A stretch of DNA of 64,000 bases, taken from Thamnaconus septentrionalis. Taxonomy: Eukaryota; Chordata; Actinopteri; Tetraodontiformes; Monacanthidae. The translations under genes and the position numbers were made by a program. The stretch covers positions 16,477,001-16,541,000 of the forward strand of contig CM020517.1 in NCBI GenBank assembly GCA_009823395.1, in the 5' to 3' direction. Under the pieces are notes generated by a model. The model searched no databases. It was not told the DNA's origin and saw only the letters and a list, made by a program, of their open reading frames with translations. Positions 62,034-64,000 of the stretch are shown here, piece after piece. Position 1 is the first letter of the stretch. Each line of letters begins with the position of its first letter.

Positions 62034-62820
62034 TAGGGATGGGATGCACCAAAGCCACTTTTTTACAGCACAAGTACAACTGCATGGATACTGATAACTC
62101 AATAACGCCATTACACTTTATAGAATAAGAAGATTTTTTTTCCCCCACTGATGTTGTTTGCAGTACAAACACAAATGTAACAAAAACTGTTACATACTGA
62201 CTGACATTGAGCGTGTGCTTTTACAAATTTGCAACATATTTGATTTCAAAACTAACTCAAAACCTAGTTTGCTTAAGTGAGAGGCAGGCTCTCCGATGAA
62301 AAAACCCGCTTCGCGCAGTCGTGCAGCTTCGCTAGCACCGTGTCTGTGTCATGGTGTCGGCTGGGAACCTCAGACCTTGGCTCCAGTTGGCAGAGAAGAC
62401 ACCGGACTCCCAGATCATCGACCTCAGACAGCGGCTGCTCACCCTGGACGATATACAGGTTGCCTCTGGACATTTTCTCCCGACTCTGCTGCTTCTGCCG
62501 CAAAGTTGGTTGACTTTGCCGGTGCTGGCAGTGAACTCTTTATAGTCTGTGTTGTGCTGGGATTTCAAAAGTTTAGAATAAGTTTATTGTGTTGCAAGTG
62601 GTATATTTGGTCCCTCTTATAGACAGTTTTGCTGAGCATAATTTGCCTTCTGCTTGGTTTTAGTCGCGCTCGCTCTCATCCACCTGAAAATATTTCCGCA
62701 CTGCTGACGCGACTCGTTGGTATCGGTAAGAATTTTTTGAGTACGAGAAGAGTATTCAAATTTGGTATCAGTACAGATACCCGACAGCCAATATTGGTAC
62801 CGGTATCGGTGCATCCCTAG
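62034..62820. mobile_element. hAT-like non-autonomous element with a GC-rich interior
   Basis: The left end TAGGGATGGGATGCACCAAA and right end (reverse complement) CTAGGGATGCACCGATACCG form an imperfect terminal inverted repeat of about 20 bp; the element is about 787 bp. The outer thirds are AT-rich. The middle (62290-62545) is GC-rich and contains CTCAGACCTTGGCTCCAGTT and CAGATCATCGACCTCAGACA, which may be captured DNA. No transposase. Confidence 0.6.
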
Positions 62821-62932
62821 TTTTTAGTGTGACCCTATAACAGTTGACCTGTGAATTAGAGGACGGCAGATCACCAATGTTAATGTTATCAATGATAAAC
62901 CTGTTTAAGCTTGTTCCTACTGTCCTAGGATT

Positions 62933-63277
62933 TAGTGTTGTAGTCAGGACCCCCACCAACTGAGACACTGTCAAGACTAGAGAGTATCAAGATCGAGACA
63001 AGACCAAGACATTTGGGGTTCGAGACCAAGACTTCATGGATCAAAGAAAAATAACAACCTGACCAGGAATAAGGGGGTGTGTCCCTCTGGGTGCGTAAAA
63101 CGGCAGCAGCTGGATTCTTTTCCGTTATTATCTGTTATTGTAGCGTCGGCTAAGTCTTTACCGGTCTTCATCAAAAAATCCAGAGTCCGTCCAGTCCAAG
63201 ACCGAGACGAGACCCAGTAAAAATACCTCCGAGTCCGAGAGGAGACCAAGACCCTCCAGAGTGCTACAACACCACTG
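62933..63277. mobile_element. MITE, AGTGTTGTAG family, complete
   Basis: The left end TAGTGTTGTAGTCAGGAC and the right end CTACAACACCACT give an inverted AGTGTTGTAG terminus. The interior is rich in GAGACCAAGAC-type phrases characteristic of a common fish repeat. It is 345 bp. The partial copy at 25677-25785 is related. Confidence 0.7.
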
Positions 63278-63599
63278 GGCTTTGGGTCAGTGTTACATGA
63301 CTACGAGCGTCTTGTTTTCACCGACAACAAAATCCAGGCCAATCATCAAGTCAGAAATAGAAATACAGTGTACATCAATCATCAACAAGGATCTGACTTG
63401 AGGCGCTGTAATGTGGAATCAACAGTCTTTCTGTGAAATGACCGCCCCTCCCATGTATCTCCGCCCCTGCCCACGTGTCGATGTGGTCAGGGGCGACGAA
63501 CTCACCCCCTGCCCCTCCACACACACACACACACACACACAACCTCCCGACGCCACTGCGCGCCATCTGCGCACTACTCCTCCCCCCCCCCACAAAAGA

Positions 63600-63720
63600 G
63601 GGATCTCGCGCTGTTAGGAGGCGGAAGCGCTCAGCCTGAATATGAATGAGGCTTATTCGCGCCACGTCGATGAGTCATGACTCATAATCAGGCTGATGGA
63701 GGGGAAAGCTAATGGCGGGG
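63600..63720. promoter_or_regulatory. Candidate regulatory block with a palindromic double AP-1 site
   Basis: A perfect 16-base palindrome ATGAGTCATGACTCAT at 63670-63685 holds abutting inverted AP-1/TRE sites (TGAGTCA at 63671-63677 and TGACTCA at 63678-63684). GAATATGAATGAGGC and AAGCTAATGGCG flank it. The block sits in a CpG-bearing patch between (CA)n repeats. Function is inferred. Confidence 0.38.
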
Positions 63721-63732
63721 AGGGCGGGGGCA

Positions 63733-63734
<2 letters not shown>

Positions 63735-63774
<40 letters not shown>

Positions 63775-63836
63775 TGCACGGCGGCTGGTGGTGGTGGTGG
63801 TGTCGAGCGGCTTCATGCATATTCAAACGCGGCAGG

Positions 63837-63882
<46 letters not shown>
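63735..63882 (+). repeat. (GT)n and (CA)n tracts in inverted arrangement
   Basis: (GT)n at 63735-63768 and (CA)n at 63839-63882, about 70 bp apart around a (GGT)n-like run. The tracts can pair to form a long stem. Confidence 0.96.
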
Positions 63883-63885
<3 letters not shown>

Positions 63886-64000
63886 GGCATGTCTGTCGCA
63901 GCCACTGCGGGCCCACTGCAGCAGGGTGGAAATTTTAATTGTTTTACAGCAGAGTGACAGGACTCGACCCTGCACGCACGCTCACGTGCACGCTCCGAGC

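Overview
This window is nuclear DNA from a vertebrate, almost certainly a ray-finned (teleost, probably percomorph) fish. It contains seven spliced plus-strand exons with consensus GT/AG borders. It also has very dense dinucleotide microsatellites ((GT)n, (CT)n, (GA)n), relics of teleost interspersed repeats (Tc1-like, hAT-like, MITE, SINE and LINE tails), and no operon-like gene packing. The species cannot be named from the sequence alone.

The left 36.9 kb is the 3' part of one gene, eipr1 (EARP-interacting protein 1, formerly TSSC1), a WD40-repeat adaptor of the EARP/GARP membrane-tethering complexes. The seven exons join in frame into 316 residues ending in a stop at 36660. Against the roughly 387-residue vertebrate protein, about the first 71 residues lie upstream of the window. 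Introns within the window run from about 2.5 to 11.9 kb. A short 3' UTR with a (GT)n tract ends near an AATAAA at 36840.

The introns carry most of the simple-sequence load. The exon at 28267-28434 is extraordinary: a (CT)n array runs nearly to its acceptor, and a roughly 430-bp TGGN minisatellite begins at its donor.

From about 36.9 kb to 64 kb I see no convincing protein-coding gene. This stretch holds scattered transposon relics, several non-repetitive blocks rich in homeodomain/POU-type motifs that look like candidate conserved non-coding elements, a long interrupted CAG array (51.2 kb), and GC-rich patches at about 47.2, 50.4, 56.9, 61.6 and 63.6 kb. In mammals the DNA 3' of EIPR1 is a long gene desert leading to MYT1L on the same strand. 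If that order holds here, this is regulatory or 5'-leader territory of a neural transcription-factor gene, but that is inference.

Most open frames in the window are translations of microsatellites and are not genes. I found no prokaryotic-style system, CRISPR array, rRNA, confident tRNA or intact transposase.
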